From: Aliihoeflea aestuarii
GTDB lineage: Bacteria; Pseudomonadota; Alphaproteobacteria; Rhizobiales; Rhizobiaceae
Length of the DNA: 64,000 nucleotides
Direction of reading: 5' to 3'
Assembly: GCF_024105665.1 (NCBI RefSeq)
Contig: NZ_JAAAMK010000009.1
Span: 98,528 to 162,527 of the forward strand
Shown here piece after piece: positions 34,528 to 46,075 of the stretch. A model generated the notes under the pieces. It saw only the letters and a program-made list of their open reading frames with translations. It ran no database searches and was not told the origin of the DNA. The number at the start of each line of letters is the position of its first letter. Position 1 is the stretch's first letter. The position numbers were made by a program, and so were the translations under genes.

Positions 34528-35565
34528 TTAGAGCTGGTCGGCCGTGATCGCCTCGCGGGCGTCGAACTTGGCCTGAACGTCGGCAGTCTCTTCGGCCGGA
34601 GCCGGGATCAGGCCTGCGCCTTCGAGCGCACCGCCTTCGCCGGCCATCTGGTCGGAGAGGAAGAAGGAGACGTATTCTTCAAGACCCGGCACGACGCCGA
34701 TATGCTCGCCCTTGACGTAGAAGAAGAGCGGACGCGACACCGGGTATTCACCCGCAGCGATGGTTTCGAGCGAAGGCTCGATGCCGGAGATCGTTGCGAC
34801 CTTCAGCGTGTCGCGGTTCTGGTCGTAGAAGGACAGGCCGAAAACGCCGACCGTGTCGGCATTCGACTGAAGGCGCGCGAGCGTCTCCGTGTAGTCGCCG
34901 GCGATTTCGATCACGACGTCCTGACGCAGCGCCGTGCAGGCGGCCTCCATTGCCTCTTCTTCCATCTCCGGCAGTTCGGCAGCTTCGCAACCCTCGACGA
35001 GAACCCGTTCCTCGAAGACTTCGCGGGTGCCGTGATTGGATGCCGGGATGGCCATCGAGATCGGCTGGTTCGGGAGCGAATCGTCGATCTCGTTCCAGGT
35101 CGTGTACGGGTTGGCGACCATCTCGCCGTCGACCGGAACCTGAGCGGCGATTGCCTTGAAGACGTGGACCGGTTCGAGCGCGAAGTCCTCCTTGTCGGCC
35201 GACACGGCGAAGACGATGCCATCATAGCCGAACTGCACTTCAAGAATCTCGTTCACGCCGGCGCCGTTGCAGGCCTCGATTTCGCCAGCCTGAATGCGGC
35301 GCGAGGAATTGGCGATGTCGATCGTGTTGTCGCCGGTGCCCTGGCAGAACTGGCGAAGACCGCCGCCCGAACCGCCCGAGCCGACGACCGGCGCGTTGAA
35401 TTCGGGAAACGCGTTGCCGAATTCTTCGGCAACGATGGAAGCGAAAGGAAGAACCGTCGACGAACCGGCAATCTGGATCGTGTCACGCGACTGGGCGGTC
35501 GCGGCACCGGCCGAAGCGGCGATGGCGATTGCAGCCGCGGATGCTGCGAAAACGAACTTTTTCAT
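34528..35565 (-). CDS. pstS: Phosphate-binding protein PstS
   Basis: 345-residue periplasmic phosphate-binding protein. Signal peptide about 1-24 (cut after AGAATA). Phosphate-contact motifs are IAGSSTVLPFASIVAEEF near 32, the Gly-rich GSGGSGGGLRQFCQG near 63, and NHGTREVFEE near 180. It is first in pstSCAB-phoU-phoB. Three Pho-box half-sites end 75 bp upstream of its start. The other strand of this region is shadow only. Confidence 0.96.
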   Translation of the reverse strand: MKKFVFAASAAAIAIAASAGAATAQSRDTIQIAGSSTVLPFASIVAEEFGNAFPEFNAPVVGSGGSGGGLRQFCQGTGDNTIDIANSSRRIQAGEIEACNGAGVNEILEVQFGYDGIVFAVSADKEDFALEPVHVFKAIAAQVPVDGEMVANPYTTWNEIDDSLPNQPISMAIPASNHGTREVFEERVLVEGCEAAELPEMEEEAMEAACTALRQDVVIEIAGDYTETLARLQSNADTVGVFGLSFYDQNRDTLKVATISGIEPSLETIAAGEYPVSRPLFFYVKGEHIGVVPGLEEYVSFFLSDQMAGEGGALEGAGLIPAPAEETADVQAKFDAREAITADQL

Positions 35566-35639
35566 GGAGCCTACCCCTGTTCAGAAATCTCTTCTGCTGC
35601 CGCACTTGTCGGCGACGAGAGTGGCAATAGCGGCCGTTT

Positions 35640-35668
35640 GTAACAGTTAGATGACAGTTCGATGTCAG
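35640..35668 (-). promoter_or_regulatory. Triple Pho box upstream of pstS
   Basis: On the minus strand CTGACAT-CGAA-CTGTCAT-CTAA-CTGTTAC: three 7-bp direct repeats at 11-bp spacing, matching the PhoB consensus CTGTCAT. A -10-like TATTGC (35624-35629) lies 10 bp downstream, the usual geometry when the Pho box replaces the -35. This predicts strong phosphate-starvation induction of pstSCAB-phoUB. Confidence 0.9.
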
Positions 35669-35716
35669 TCCGGCGAAGACGCGCGAAACGACGACAAGAA
35701 CGCGGACCTGTCCCGC

Positions 35717-38212
<2,496 letters not shown>

Positions 38213-38371
38213 GTCCCCCGCGACCCGATGGATGAACGCGACACTGCCCGACGCATACTTAACGATGCGCTAAAGAAATGAATATGTGTTGTATTTTGTG
38301 AATGCAGCCGCTGAACGCGACAACCGGTCTTCGGCTGTCGGGTCGCTTTCGGGCGCGGGTCGACTGGAGGG

Positions 38372-40570
38372 TCAGAATTCCTTTGCGAGCGAAACCTTGA
38401 AGAACCGTCCGGGCTCGGAGAAGTAAGCCTGGTTCGCAGTCGTTATGCCGGTAGTCGAGCGCAGATTGATGGCGTCGTAATATTCCTTGTCGAACAGATT
38501 GTAGACGCCGCCGCGAATGGTGAAGCCGTCGAGCTGTTCCGGCTTCCACCAGGCGGTCACATCCACGATGCCGTAGCCGGGTGCTTTGAACGTCGCGTCG
38601 GAATTGTCGGAAACGCCGCTGACACCGATGAAGGTCAGGTCCGTTCCCCAGGTCTGCGCCGCATATCCCACCGTAGCGACGCCCTTGAACGGTGCGACCG
38701 AGCCGAGATACGCCCCCGTTTCGAGGTTTTCGCCGCGTGCGAAAGCGAGCGAGCCCATGATGTGGAAGCCGTTATCGAACCTTTTGTGAACCGCCGCCTC
38801 GATACCGGAAATCCGCACGCGATCGAGATTCTGGAACTCCGTGATCCCGAACGGATAGACGGCCGGATTTTGATCGTCTGCCGACACAGCCTCGATGAAA
38901 TTGCGATAGCGATTGTGGAACAGGCTGGCCCTGACGCCGAAATCCTCGTCGCCATAGCGCACGCCGATCTCGATGCCCTGGCTGGTCTCGGAGACGAGTT
39001 CGTCATTGCCGCGGCGCAGATAGGTGCCCGGTCCGCCGAATGTCGAGTAGAGTTCGCCCGAGGTCGGTGCTCGGAAGCCCATGGCCCACTGGCCGTAGAG
39101 CTCGATGGTGTCGGACGGGCGATAGGCAAGCCCCAGCTTGGGCGAGACAGCCGTATCGCTGAAGCTGTTCGGCAGGCCGGGCCTCGTCGGATTGCGCGCG
39201 AATTCCGGGGTCATCTTCGGATCGCGCTCGACCCAGTCGAAACGGGCGCCCGGCGTGATGAAGAAGCCGGTTTGACCGATGCCGATCTCGTTATCCACGA
39301 AGAAGCCGACCTTCCGGCTGTCCACTTCCGGCTCGTCGGCCTGATTGGTGTGCAGGTTCGAGCAGGTGCGCTCATAGAAGACCGAGCAATTGTCGCCGCC
39401 TGCCGTGTATTGTTGCGAGGATGACCCGGACAGATCGAGCCCCATCGTCAGGCGATGGCTGAAATCGCCGATAGTGAACGTGCGTTCGCCCGAGCCGATG
39501 AAACCGATTGTCGTCTCGTCATAGGTATTGTCGCGCCAGATGGGACCCCGCACGGTTGACGAACGAATACCCTCATAGCCGCTGCCGCGCTGCTGATCGA
39601 TCCAGTAAAGCGACGCGGCGGCGAAATCGACGAAGCCGCCACCATCGTATCTGTAGTCGAGAGACACGCGATCGCGCGCGCCGCTTTCGAACGACGCGTA
39701 ATTGCCCGGCAGGTAATTGCCTCCCACCGTTTGCATGCGCCGATCGTCCACATCGCGGTCGCGGCGAAAGCGCTCTGCCGTCAGACCGACCGTGTGCCCG
39801 CCTTCCAGATCGTGGCGTAGCTTGAAGAGCAGATTGTGCTGGTCGTAGTCGGCCGGGTTCGGCAAGGTACGGGTCGGGCCGTAAGCGTCGAGCGAGCCCA
39901 TACTCTCCCGTTCGTTGCCGCGCCTGTAGGCGCCCTGCAAAAGAACCGAGGTGTTGCCGGCGCGCGCCGCAACGGCAGCGCTCGGCGTGAAGCTGTCGTC
40001 AGATCCGTCATAGACAAGACCCGTCACGCCTCCCCATGTGCGCCCGTCACGGATCAAATCGTCGGGTTCGAGTGTGCGCAGGCCGAGGACGCCGCCAAGC
40101 GCGCCGGGTCCCGCGCGGCTTGAATCGGAACCGCGCACGATGTCGATCCCGGCAAGCGAAGAGAATTCGAACAGGTCGACGCCGCCCGAGGAGCCGCGTG
40201 TCGTATCGTTGAGATACGGCACCGGAATGCCGTCGATCGTGGTGAGAACGCGCGGGCCTTCGAGGCCGCGAATATTTATGGCGCCCGTGTTCCGGTTGAA
40301 GTTGACGCCCGGCTCGAGGCTGCGGCCGAGATCCTCGATCGACGTGATCTGGCGTTCGGAAAGTTCCTCGCGCGTCGCCGTGGACGCCAGCGGCGTATCC
40401 GCGACCGCACCGGGAGCGGAGGCCGTCTGCCCGCCATGCACGATGATCTCGCGCAGCGTGTAATATCCCTCCTCCGTCTCGTCGGCGCTGGGTGTGGTCT
40501 GCGCGAACGCTACCGAAGTGAGAACGGTCGAAAGGCCAAGAATAGCGGCAAGGTTGCGACGCGACGCCAT
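38372..40570 (-). CDS. TonB-dependent haem/haemoprotein-type outer-membrane receptor
   Basis: 732 residues. Signal peptide about 1-23 (VAFA cut), plug domain with INIRGLEGPRVLTTIDGIPVPYLND near 100-125 and a beta barrel ending in ...FFKVSLAKEF, a C-terminal Phe as outer-membrane proteins require. EIIVHGGQ is the expected TonB-box region, followed by ERQITSIEDLGRSLEPGVNFNRN. This pattern matches the TonB-dependent haemoglobin/transferrin/lactoferrin receptor family (TIGR01786-like, includes rhizobial ShmR/HmuR). GAGAG precedes the ATG. No haem transport genes (hmuSTUV) or tonB/exbBD lie beside it, so the ligand is a guess. Confidence 0.85.
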   Translation of the reverse strand: MASRRNLAAILGLSTVLTSVAFAQTTPSADETEEGYYTLREIIVHGGQTASAPGAVADTPLASTATREELSERQITSIEDLGRSLEPGVNFNRNTGAINIRGLEGPRVLTTIDGIPVPYLNDTTRGSSGGVDLFEFSSLAGIDIVRGSDSSRAGPGALGGVLGLRTLEPDDLIRDGRTWGGVTGLVYDGSDDSFTPSAAVAARAGNTSVLLQGAYRRGNERESMGSLDAYGPTRTLPNPADYDQHNLLFKLRHDLEGGHTVGLTAERFRRDRDVDDRRMQTVGGNYLPGNYASFESGARDRVSLDYRYDGGGFVDFAAASLYWIDQQRGSGYEGIRSSTVRGPIWRDNTYDETTIGFIGSGERTFTIGDFSHRLTMGLDLSGSSSQQYTAGGDNCSVFYERTCSNLHTNQADEPEVDSRKVGFFVDNEIGIGQTGFFITPGARFDWVERDPKMTPEFARNPTRPGLPNSFSDTAVSPKLGLAYRPSDTIELYGQWAMGFRAPTSGELYSTFGGPGTYLRRGNDELVSETSQGIEIGVRYGDEDFGVRASLFHNRYRNFIEAVSADDQNPAVYPFGITEFQNLDRVRISGIEAAVHKRFDNGFHIMGSLAFARGENLETGAYLGSVAPFKGVATVGYAAQTWGTDLTFIGVSGVSDNSDATFKAPGYGIVDVTAWWKPEQLDGFTIRGGVYNLFDKEYYDAINLRSTTGITTANQAYFSEPGRFFKVSLAKEF

Positions 40571-41017
40571 GTAACTCTCTCAAAAATAGATGTTTCGAGG
40601 GTTGGCTGCCGGCGGAATCGCGGTGGCTAAGTGGCGTCAGACCCCCCTTGGATCGTGCGCCCCGATAAGGCCATAATTTAATAGGAGTAAAACAGTCAAG
40701 TTAAAAAGTGATCTTCGGTACGGCAAGCGCGCCGAAGCGGGGAATCTCCGCCTCCACCGGAGACAGGCTCACCTCTGGAAAAGTGGCTTTCGACGAATGC
40801 GCTGCGCGCGACATCCCCGAAATGAGATAACCGCGCGCCTCCTGCACGACCGGCATATTGCACGGCAAAGCACGATCAAGTGATGCCGATTGGCCAGCCG
40901 GAGTCAGCCTGATCGGAAAAGCGTGCCTGGCGATCCAATATTTTCATGTCCTATTGACATAACAATATGATGTTGCTTTCTCTATGCCCACTGTTTTGCA
41001 TGCGGGAGGAAAAACTC
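40571..41017. other. Intergenic region between the TonB receptor and tctC
   Basis: Divergent promoter region of 447 bp. An AT-rich patch at about 40668-40710 holds TTGACT on the minus strand and is the best place for the receptor promoter, but no clear Irr or RirA/Fur box was recognised. A minus-strand frame 40701-40940 is open, with a 51-codon ORF from the ATG at 40856 (MPVVQEARGYLISGMSR...), but no Shine-Dalgarno; it may be chance or a remnant. Near 40946 is a small inverted repeat. Confidence 0.5.
40946..40960. promoter_or_regulatory. Inverted repeat before the tct operon (candidate operator)
   Basis: ATGTC-CTATT-GACAT, 5-bp perfect arms, overlapping a possible -35 TTGACA (40954-40959), 57 bp before tctC. 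It could be bound by the GntR regulator of this cluster, but short arms make chance occurrence possible. Confidence 0.35.
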
Positions 41018-42019
41018 ATGCTTGATTTCAGTTCAGGCGCACTGCGCCTTCTACGGGCCGCAGCAGTGGCGCTCGTCACCCTTGGCGTTTCGGCGACGAC
41101 AGCGTCCGCGCAGGACTGGCCGACGCGGCCCCTCACCTTCGTCGTGCCCTTCGACGCCGGCGGCAGTGCCGACCGAATGGCGCGCGGCGTGGCCGATCAC
41201 ATGTCACCCCGGCTCGGCGTTCCGATTCAGGTCGTCAACCGGCCGGGCGGCGCGGGCGCGCTCGGCGCGACATGGTTCATGCAGCAGCCGGACGACGGCA
41301 GCCACGTCATGTTCATGCAGGCGACGCCTTATCTCGCCAGCGCGATCCTCGTCAGCGGCGCGCCGGTGCAGTGGACCGACTTCCAGCTGATGAACGCGCA
41401 ATGGAACGATTACGGAATCATCGCTGTCCATCGCGACAGCCCTTATGAGACGCTTGCCGACCTCGTCGAGGCGCTTCGCACCCCCGGTGCGGTTTCGTCC
41501 GGCATCATCGTGGGCAATGGCGGGCATCTTCAGACGCTGATCCTCAATGACGCGCTCGGCATCCCCAACGAGAATATCCGCTTCGTCACCTACAGTGGCG
41601 GTGGCCCGCTTCGCACGGCACTCGCCGGCAATCAGGTCGACTTCGAGATTCTGGCCGCCGAAGCGGCCGAACCCATCCGCGACCGTATCCGTGTCCTTGC
41701 CGTCGTCAACGACGAAGACGTGGACGATTGGGGCGCGCCGCCGCTCAACGAGGCGCTCGCCGAGATGGACGTGGAACCGGTCGCCTTGATGGGCGGAAAC
41801 ATCACCGGCCCGATCGTTCACGCGTCGCTGCCGCAAAGCAATCCGCAAAACTATGAAATCCTGCTCGACGCCTATCGCGAGACGATCGAGAGCGAGGAAT
41901 TCCAGGAGTGGGCACGCCAGGCGCGTATGGGCGCCGACTGGGTCGGTCCGCAGGACAGCCAGGCACTGATCGACGAAGCATACGAGAATGTCTCGCGTTA
42001 CGCCGATCAGGTGAAATAG
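41018..42019 (+). CDS. tctC: Tripartite tricarboxylate transporter substrate-binding protein (TctC)
   Basis: 333-residue periplasmic binding protein. Signal peptide about 1-30 (ASAQ cut), then the Bug/TctC fold beginning WPTRPLTFVVPFDAGGSADRMAR (family motif PxGGxxD), PIQVVNRPGGAGALG and TYSGGGPLRTALAGNQVDFE. It binds a carboxylate and delivers it to TctAB. A longer frame starts at 40967, but the ATG at 41018 has GGGAGGA 7 nt upstream and makes a good signal peptide. It is the first gene of a six- or seven-gene cluster. Confidence 0.9.
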   Translation: MLDFSSGALRLLRAAAVALVTLGVSATTASAQDWPTRPLTFVVPFDAGGSADRMARGVADHMSPRLGVPIQVVNRPGGAGALGATWFMQQPDDGSHVMFMQATPYLASAILVSGAPVQWTDFQLMNAQWNDYGIIAVHRDSPYETLADLVEALRTPGAVSSGIIVGNGGHLQTLILNDALGIPNENIRFVTYSGGGPLRTALAGNQVDFEILAAEAAEPIRDRIRVLAVVNDEDVDDWGAPPLNEALAEMDVEPVALMGGNITGPIVHASLPQSNPQNYEILLDAYRETIESEEFQEWARQARMGADWVGPQDSQALIDEAYENVSRYADQVK

Positions 42020-42023
42020 GATC

Positions 42024-42521
42024 ATGTCGCGCGTGATCGAAGACAAGGCGGCTGATGCCGTAAAGCCGGTCAGGCCAATCGGCGCGACTATCTTCATGGC
42101 GGTGCTCGCGCTGGCGATGATCGGCTATGCGGTCAGCGTCGTCGTTGCCGCCCGCGGTGCGACGGACTGGATGATGGTCGCGCCGGTGGCGGCCGTCGGC
42201 GTCCTGGCGCTGGGTTTTGCAGTTATGGAGGACTGGCGGGAAGCGTTCGCCCGCGCCGCTGCGGGCGTCGCAGCCAAGCGCGAGGGATGGAAGTCTTCGC
42301 TTCCCGCATTGGGCTTCATGGCCCTTCTGGTGGCCTATGTCGCTGCAACCCCGTTCGTCGGTTTCGATCTTGCCACTATGGTCTTCGTCGTCGCATCCCT
42401 GATCCTTCAGGGTGAACGTCGTCCTCTGGTCGTGGCGGGCATAGGCATCGCGGCGTCACTGGCGATCGTGTGGCTGTTCGTGCACGTCTTCGCCATCGCG
42501 CTGCCCACCTTGTTCCTGTAA
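42024..42521 (+). CDS. tctB: Tripartite tricarboxylate transporter small membrane subunit (TctB)
   Basis: 165-residue protein with four predicted helices (about 22-42, 50-67, 92-108 and 117-160 split), the usual TctB layout. No catalytic motif. It lies 4 bp after tctC and 13 bp before tctA and forms the small membrane partner. Identification rests on length, topology and position. Confidence 0.85.
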   Translation: MSRVIEDKAADAVKPVRPIGATIFMAVLALAMIGYAVSVVVAARGATDWMMVAPVAAVGVLALGFAVMEDWREAFARAAAGVAAKREGWKSSLPALGFMALLVAYVAATPFVGFDLATMVFVVASLILQGERRPLVVAGIGIAASLAIVWLFVHVFAIALPTLFL

Positions 42522-42534
42522 AAAAGGTGCCGAC

Positions 42535-44055
42535 ATGATCGACATGAGCGCTGCAAATGACGGCATCTCGCTGCTGTTCGGCGATGCCCAGGCCTGGATC
42601 GTCGTTCCGATCGGCATTCTGATCGGCCTGGTCTTCGGAGCCATTCCCGGTATCTCGATTTCGGTGGCAATGGCCATTTTCCTGCCGGCCACCCTTTACA
42701 TGGATTTTCTGCCGGCGATCCTGTTCCTGACGGCGATCTTTACCGGCGGCGGTTTCGGCGGCGCCATCCCCGCCATCCTGATGAACATTCCCGGCACCTC
42801 CTCGGCGGTCGCCACTGCGTTCGACGGCTATCCGATGGCCCAGCAGGGACGCCACAGCGAGGCGCTCGGCATCGGCCTTGCCGCCTCGGTGATAGGGACT
42901 TTCCTGGGCTATATCGCGCTCTTTCTCATCGTTGAGTTCGTCGCAGAATGGGTACTGCGCCTCGGCCCTACGGAAATGTTCGTCGTTGCGCTGTGGGGCC
43001 TCACGCTCATCGCGCTTCTCAACACCGGCAGCTTCGCCAAGGGCATCGTGGCCGGGATGATCGGCATTCTCATCGCCACGATCGGCTACAGCGATGCGGG
43101 CCAGATGCGCGGAACGTTCGGCTCGATGTATCTCCTTGACGGCATTCCGGCCATTCCCGCGCTGATCGGTCTTTTCGCGGCATCCGAACTCTTCAATCTG
43201 ATCGGGCGGGACTATCTCGTCCGCGACGAGTCGCTGCGCACCGTCAGCATGGCCAAGATCGTCGGCGGCATGAAGGACGCGGTGCGCCGCCCACTCGAGA
43301 TATTCAGGAGCAGCGCGATCGGCGTCGGCATCGGCCTCGTGCCGGGCGTCGGCGCGAGCATCGCAAACCTTGCCGCTTACGGCGTCGCCAAACGCGCAGC
43401 CAAGGACCCCGCCTCGTACGGAGCCGGAAATCCGGGCGGCGTGATCGCGTCGGAAGGGGCGAATTCCAGTTCCGAAGGCGCATCGATGGTTTCGCTTCTG
43501 GCACTCGGGATTCCCGGCGGGGCAGGCACGGCCGTTCTCCTCGGCGCCTTCGCCATGCACAATGTGACCGGCGGCCCGCGCTTCATTTCCGAGAACAAGG
43601 ACATCGTCTACGCTCTGATCTTCGGCAACATGGTGCAGGCGGTGCTTTTGCTGTTCATCGGCGTGGTGTTCGTGCGCTTCGCCGGCGTCATCGTGAAGGT
43701 GCCGCTGCGCATCCTCGCGCCGCTGGTCATGGTCATGTCGGTGCTGGGAGCCTACGCGCTGACCGGCAACATGGTCGGACCGGTCACGGTCGTCGTGGCG
43801 GGTATCCTGGGCTGGTTCATGCGCCGCTACGGTTTTCCGGTGGCCGCCACGGTCGTCGGCCTTTTGGTTGGCGGCATGGCCGAGGGCGAACTCGTTCGCA
43901 GCTATCAGGTCAGCGGCGGCGATCTGAGCTTCGTCGCCGGGCGCCCGATCACGCTCCTGCTCATCGCGCTGCTGGTCCTGTCGTTGATGCCGCGCCTGAT
44001 CGTCAATCTTCGCCAGCGCGGCAAACCTGCGGCAAGCACGGGAGACGCCTCATGA
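42535..44055 (+). CDS. tctA: Tripartite tricarboxylate transporter large membrane subunit (TctA)
   Basis: 506-residue membrane protein with about twelve helices. TctA motifs are IFTGGGFGGAIPAILMNIPGTSSAVATAFDGYPMA (about 62-97) and the second, inverted-topology repeat VGIGLVPGVGASIANLAAYGVAKRA (about 263-287). The protein uses a cation gradient to import the carboxylate delivered by TctC. Its stop overlaps the hydratase large-subunit start by 4 nt (ATGA), so transport and hydration are translationally linked. Confidence 0.92.
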   Translation: MIDMSAANDGISLLFGDAQAWIVVPIGILIGLVFGAIPGISISVAMAIFLPATLYMDFLPAILFLTAIFTGGGFGGAIPAILMNIPGTSSAVATAFDGYPMAQQGRHSEALGIGLAASVIGTFLGYIALFLIVEFVAEWVLRLGPTEMFVVALWGLTLIALLNTGSFAKGIVAGMIGILIATIGYSDAGQMRGTFGSMYLLDGIPAIPALIGLFAASELFNLIGRDYLVRDESLRTVSMAKIVGGMKDAVRRPLEIFRSSAIGVGIGLVPGVGASIANLAAYGVAKRAAKDPASYGAGNPGGVIASEGANSSSEGASMVSLLALGIPGGAGTAVLLGAFAMHNVTGGPRFISENKDIVYALIFGNMVQAVLLLFIGVVFVRFAGVIVKVPLRILAPLVMVMSVLGAYALTGNMVGPVTVVVAGILGWFMRRYGFPVAATVVGLLVGGMAEGELVRSYQVSGGDLSFVAGRPITLLLIALLVLSLMPRLIVNLRQRGKPAASTGDAS

Positions 44056-45449
44056 CCACCGGCCAGCCGAGAACCCTGTTCGCCAAGGTCTGGGATGCGC
44101 ACGTCATCGGGACGGACGGCGATCAGAACCTGTTGTGGATCGACCGGCATTTCGTCCATGAAGGCTCGTTCCATGCCTTCGGCAAGCTGAAGGAGAGCGG
44201 GCGGCCGGTGCGTCACCCGGAACTCACCTTCGGCGTGGCGGACCATTACGTGCCGAGCGATCACTCCGCGCCGCCGAAGGACACGGAGGTCGCGAACATG
44301 ATCGACCTTTTGACCCGCAACACGACCGCGCACGGGATCGACATCTTCGCCATGGGGGATTCCCGTCAGGGCATCGTCCATGTCGCCGCACCCGAGCAAG
44401 GGCTTTCCCTGCCGGGCCTCACCATCGTGTGCGGGGATTCGCATACGGCCACGCATGGAGCATTCGGCGCGTTCGCCTTCGGCATCGGCGCGTCGGAAGT
44501 GGCACATGTCCTCGCGACGCAGACGCTCTGGCAAAAGCGCCCCAAAATCATGCGCATCACCGTCGATGGCGTCCTCGGCGAGATGACGAGCGCCAAGGAT
44601 CTCGCGCTCTACATCATCAGCCGCATCGGCACAGGCGGCGCGACCGGCCATGTCGTCGAGTATGACGGCAGCGCGATCCGCGCCCTGTCGATGGAAGGGC
44701 GCATGACCTTGTGCAACATGACGATCGAAGCCGGCGCGCGCGCCGGCATGGTCGCGCCGGACGAGACGACCGTCGCATGGCTCGAGGGTCGCCCGCTCGC
44801 GCCCAAGGGCGCGGACCTCGATGCGGCCAAAGCTTTCTGGGCGAAATTGCGCACGGATGCCGGCGCTGCGTTCGACAAGGAAATGCGCTTCGACGCCGCC
44901 GATGTCGGGCCGATGGTCACCTGGGGCACCAGCCCCGAAGAAGTCGCCGGCATCGCTGCGCATGTGCCCGTCGCAGAAGATTTTCAGGCGAGCCGAGACT
45001 ATATGGGGCTGGAAGCCGGGCAGGAAATCGCCGGCATAGAAGTCGACCAGGTATTTATCGGCTCGTGCACCAATTCGCGGCTTCAGGATCTGCGCGAAGC
45101 CGCATCGGTTCTGAAGCTCGGCAAGGTCGCGGTTCCCACGATGATCGTTCCCGGTTCGGCCGCCGTGAAGAAAATGGCCGAAGCGGAAGGCCTCAACCGG
45201 ATTTTCCGCGACGCGGGAGCGCAGTGGCGCGACAGCGGATGCTCGATGTGCGTTGCGATGAACGGCGATGCCGTCGCGCCCGGAAAAAGATGCGCGTCCA
45301 CCTCGAACCGCAATTTTCCCGGCCGTCAGGGACGCGGCGCGCGCACGCATCTGATGAGCCCCGCAATGGCGGCGGCGGCGGCGCTGACGGGACGCATAGT
45401 CGACGTTCGCACGATTAGCGCGAAACCGGACACGGGAGCAGGACAATGA
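44052..45449 (+). CDS. LeuC-like hydratase large subunit (aconitase family)
   Basis: 465 residues of the LeuC type. Iron-sulfur ligands appear as the Cys of IGSCTNSRLQDL (about 337) and the two Cys in DSGCSMCVAMNGD (about 397-400). ARTHLMSP closes the family C-terminus after CASTSNRNFPGRQG. All three Cys for a [4Fe-4S] cluster are present, so it is probably active. It overlaps tctA and leuD-like by 4 nt each. Placement with a lyase and a carboxylate transporter suggests a catabolic hydratase rather than leucine synthesis, as in 2,3-dimethylmalate dehydratase (DmdAB), but ordinary 3-isopropylmalate dehydratase cannot be excluded. Confidence 0.88.
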   Translation: MTTGQPRTLFAKVWDAHVIGTDGDQNLLWIDRHFVHEGSFHAFGKLKESGRPVRHPELTFGVADHYVPSDHSAPPKDTEVANMIDLLTRNTTAHGIDIFAMGDSRQGIVHVAAPEQGLSLPGLTIVCGDSHTATHGAFGAFAFGIGASEVAHVLATQTLWQKRPKIMRITVDGVLGEMTSAKDLALYIISRIGTGGATGHVVEYDGSAIRALSMEGRMTLCNMTIEAGARAGMVAPDETTVAWLEGRPLAPKGADLDAAKAFWAKLRTDAGAAFDKEMRFDAADVGPMVTWGTSPEEVAGIAAHVPVAEDFQASRDYMGLEAGQEIAGIEVDQVFIGSCTNSRLQDLREAASVLKLGKVAVPTMIVPGSAAVKKMAEAEGLNRIFRDAGAQWRDSGCSMCVAMNGDAVAPGKRCASTSNRNFPGRQGRGARTHLMSPAMAAAAALTGRIVDVRTISAKPDTGAGQ

Positions 45450-46075
45450 AGCCCTTCGTCGCTCATGAAGGACAGGCGGTCGTCCTTCCGGTCGCCAATG
45501 TCGACACCGACCAGATCATCCCGGCGCGCTTCCTGCGCAAGCCGCGCTCGGCCGGGTACGGCAACTTTCTTCTGCACGATCTGCGCTTCGACGCGAACGG
45601 GCGGAGCGTCGCCGACTTTCCTCTGAACCGAGCCGAAGCCCCCTCCTTCCTGATCGCCGGTTCGAATTTCGGCTGCGGGTCTTCGCGCGAAGGCGCGGTC
45701 TACGCCCTCGTCGACTACGGTTTTCGCGCCGTCATCGCGCCGCGCATCGCAGACATCTTCCGCAACAATTCGGTGCGCAACGGCCTCGTCCCGATCGAAC
45801 TGCCCGACGATGAGTACGACCGTCTTGCGCAAGCCGTCGAGGCCGACCCGGCGCGTGAGATGAAAGTCGATCTTCAAACATGCACCCTCTCGCATCCCGC
45901 GCTTGCGCCGATCTCCTTCGTGATCGACGAAGGCTCGCGCAAGAGATTGTTGAAGGGGCTGGACGACATCGCCGAAACGGCCGAGCGCTTCGGTGCGATC
46001 GAGGATTTCGCCGCTTCCTACCGCAAAGACCGGCCGTGGACATGGCCGGCGTCGCCGGACAAGGAGGCGCGTTGA
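45446..46075 (+). CDS. LeuD-like hydratase small subunit
   Basis: 209 residues, the swivelling small subunit. DTDQIIPARFLRKPRSAGYGNFL (about 20-43) carries the substrate-recognition loop, and GSNFGCGSSREGAVYALVDYGFRAVIAPRIADIFRNN (about 71-107) the active-site GSSRE. After GSSRE it has GAV where biosynthetic LeuD usually has HAP or HAA, one small departure. It pairs with the adjacent large subunit. It ends within the TTG start of the gntR gene. Confidence 0.88.
   Translation: MKPFVAHEGQAVVLPVANVDTDQIIPARFLRKPRSAGYGNFLLHDLRFDANGRSVADFPLNRAEAPSFLIAGSNFGCGSSREGAVYALVDYGFRAVIAPRIADIFRNNSVRNGLVPIELPDDEYDRLAQAVEADPAREMKVDLQTCTLSHPALAPISFVIDEGSRKRLLKGLDDIAETAERFGAIEDFAASYRKDRPWTWPASPDKEAR

Noticed and set aside
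40701..40856. 51-codon minus-strand ORF upstream of the TonB receptor as a real gene
   Set aside because: No ribosome-binding site, and GC-rich DNA often leaves frames of this size open; kept only as a note in the intergenic entry.
43905..45446. 513-codon minus-strand frame opposite the LeuC-like gene
   Set aside because: Shadow of the hydratase large subunit, which carries all family motifs.
44052..46075. Simple annotation as the leucine-biosynthetic leuCD pair
   Set aside because: Not excluded, but the tight coupling to tctA, a GntR regulator and a C-C lyase argues for catabolism, so I gave no leuC/leuD symbols.
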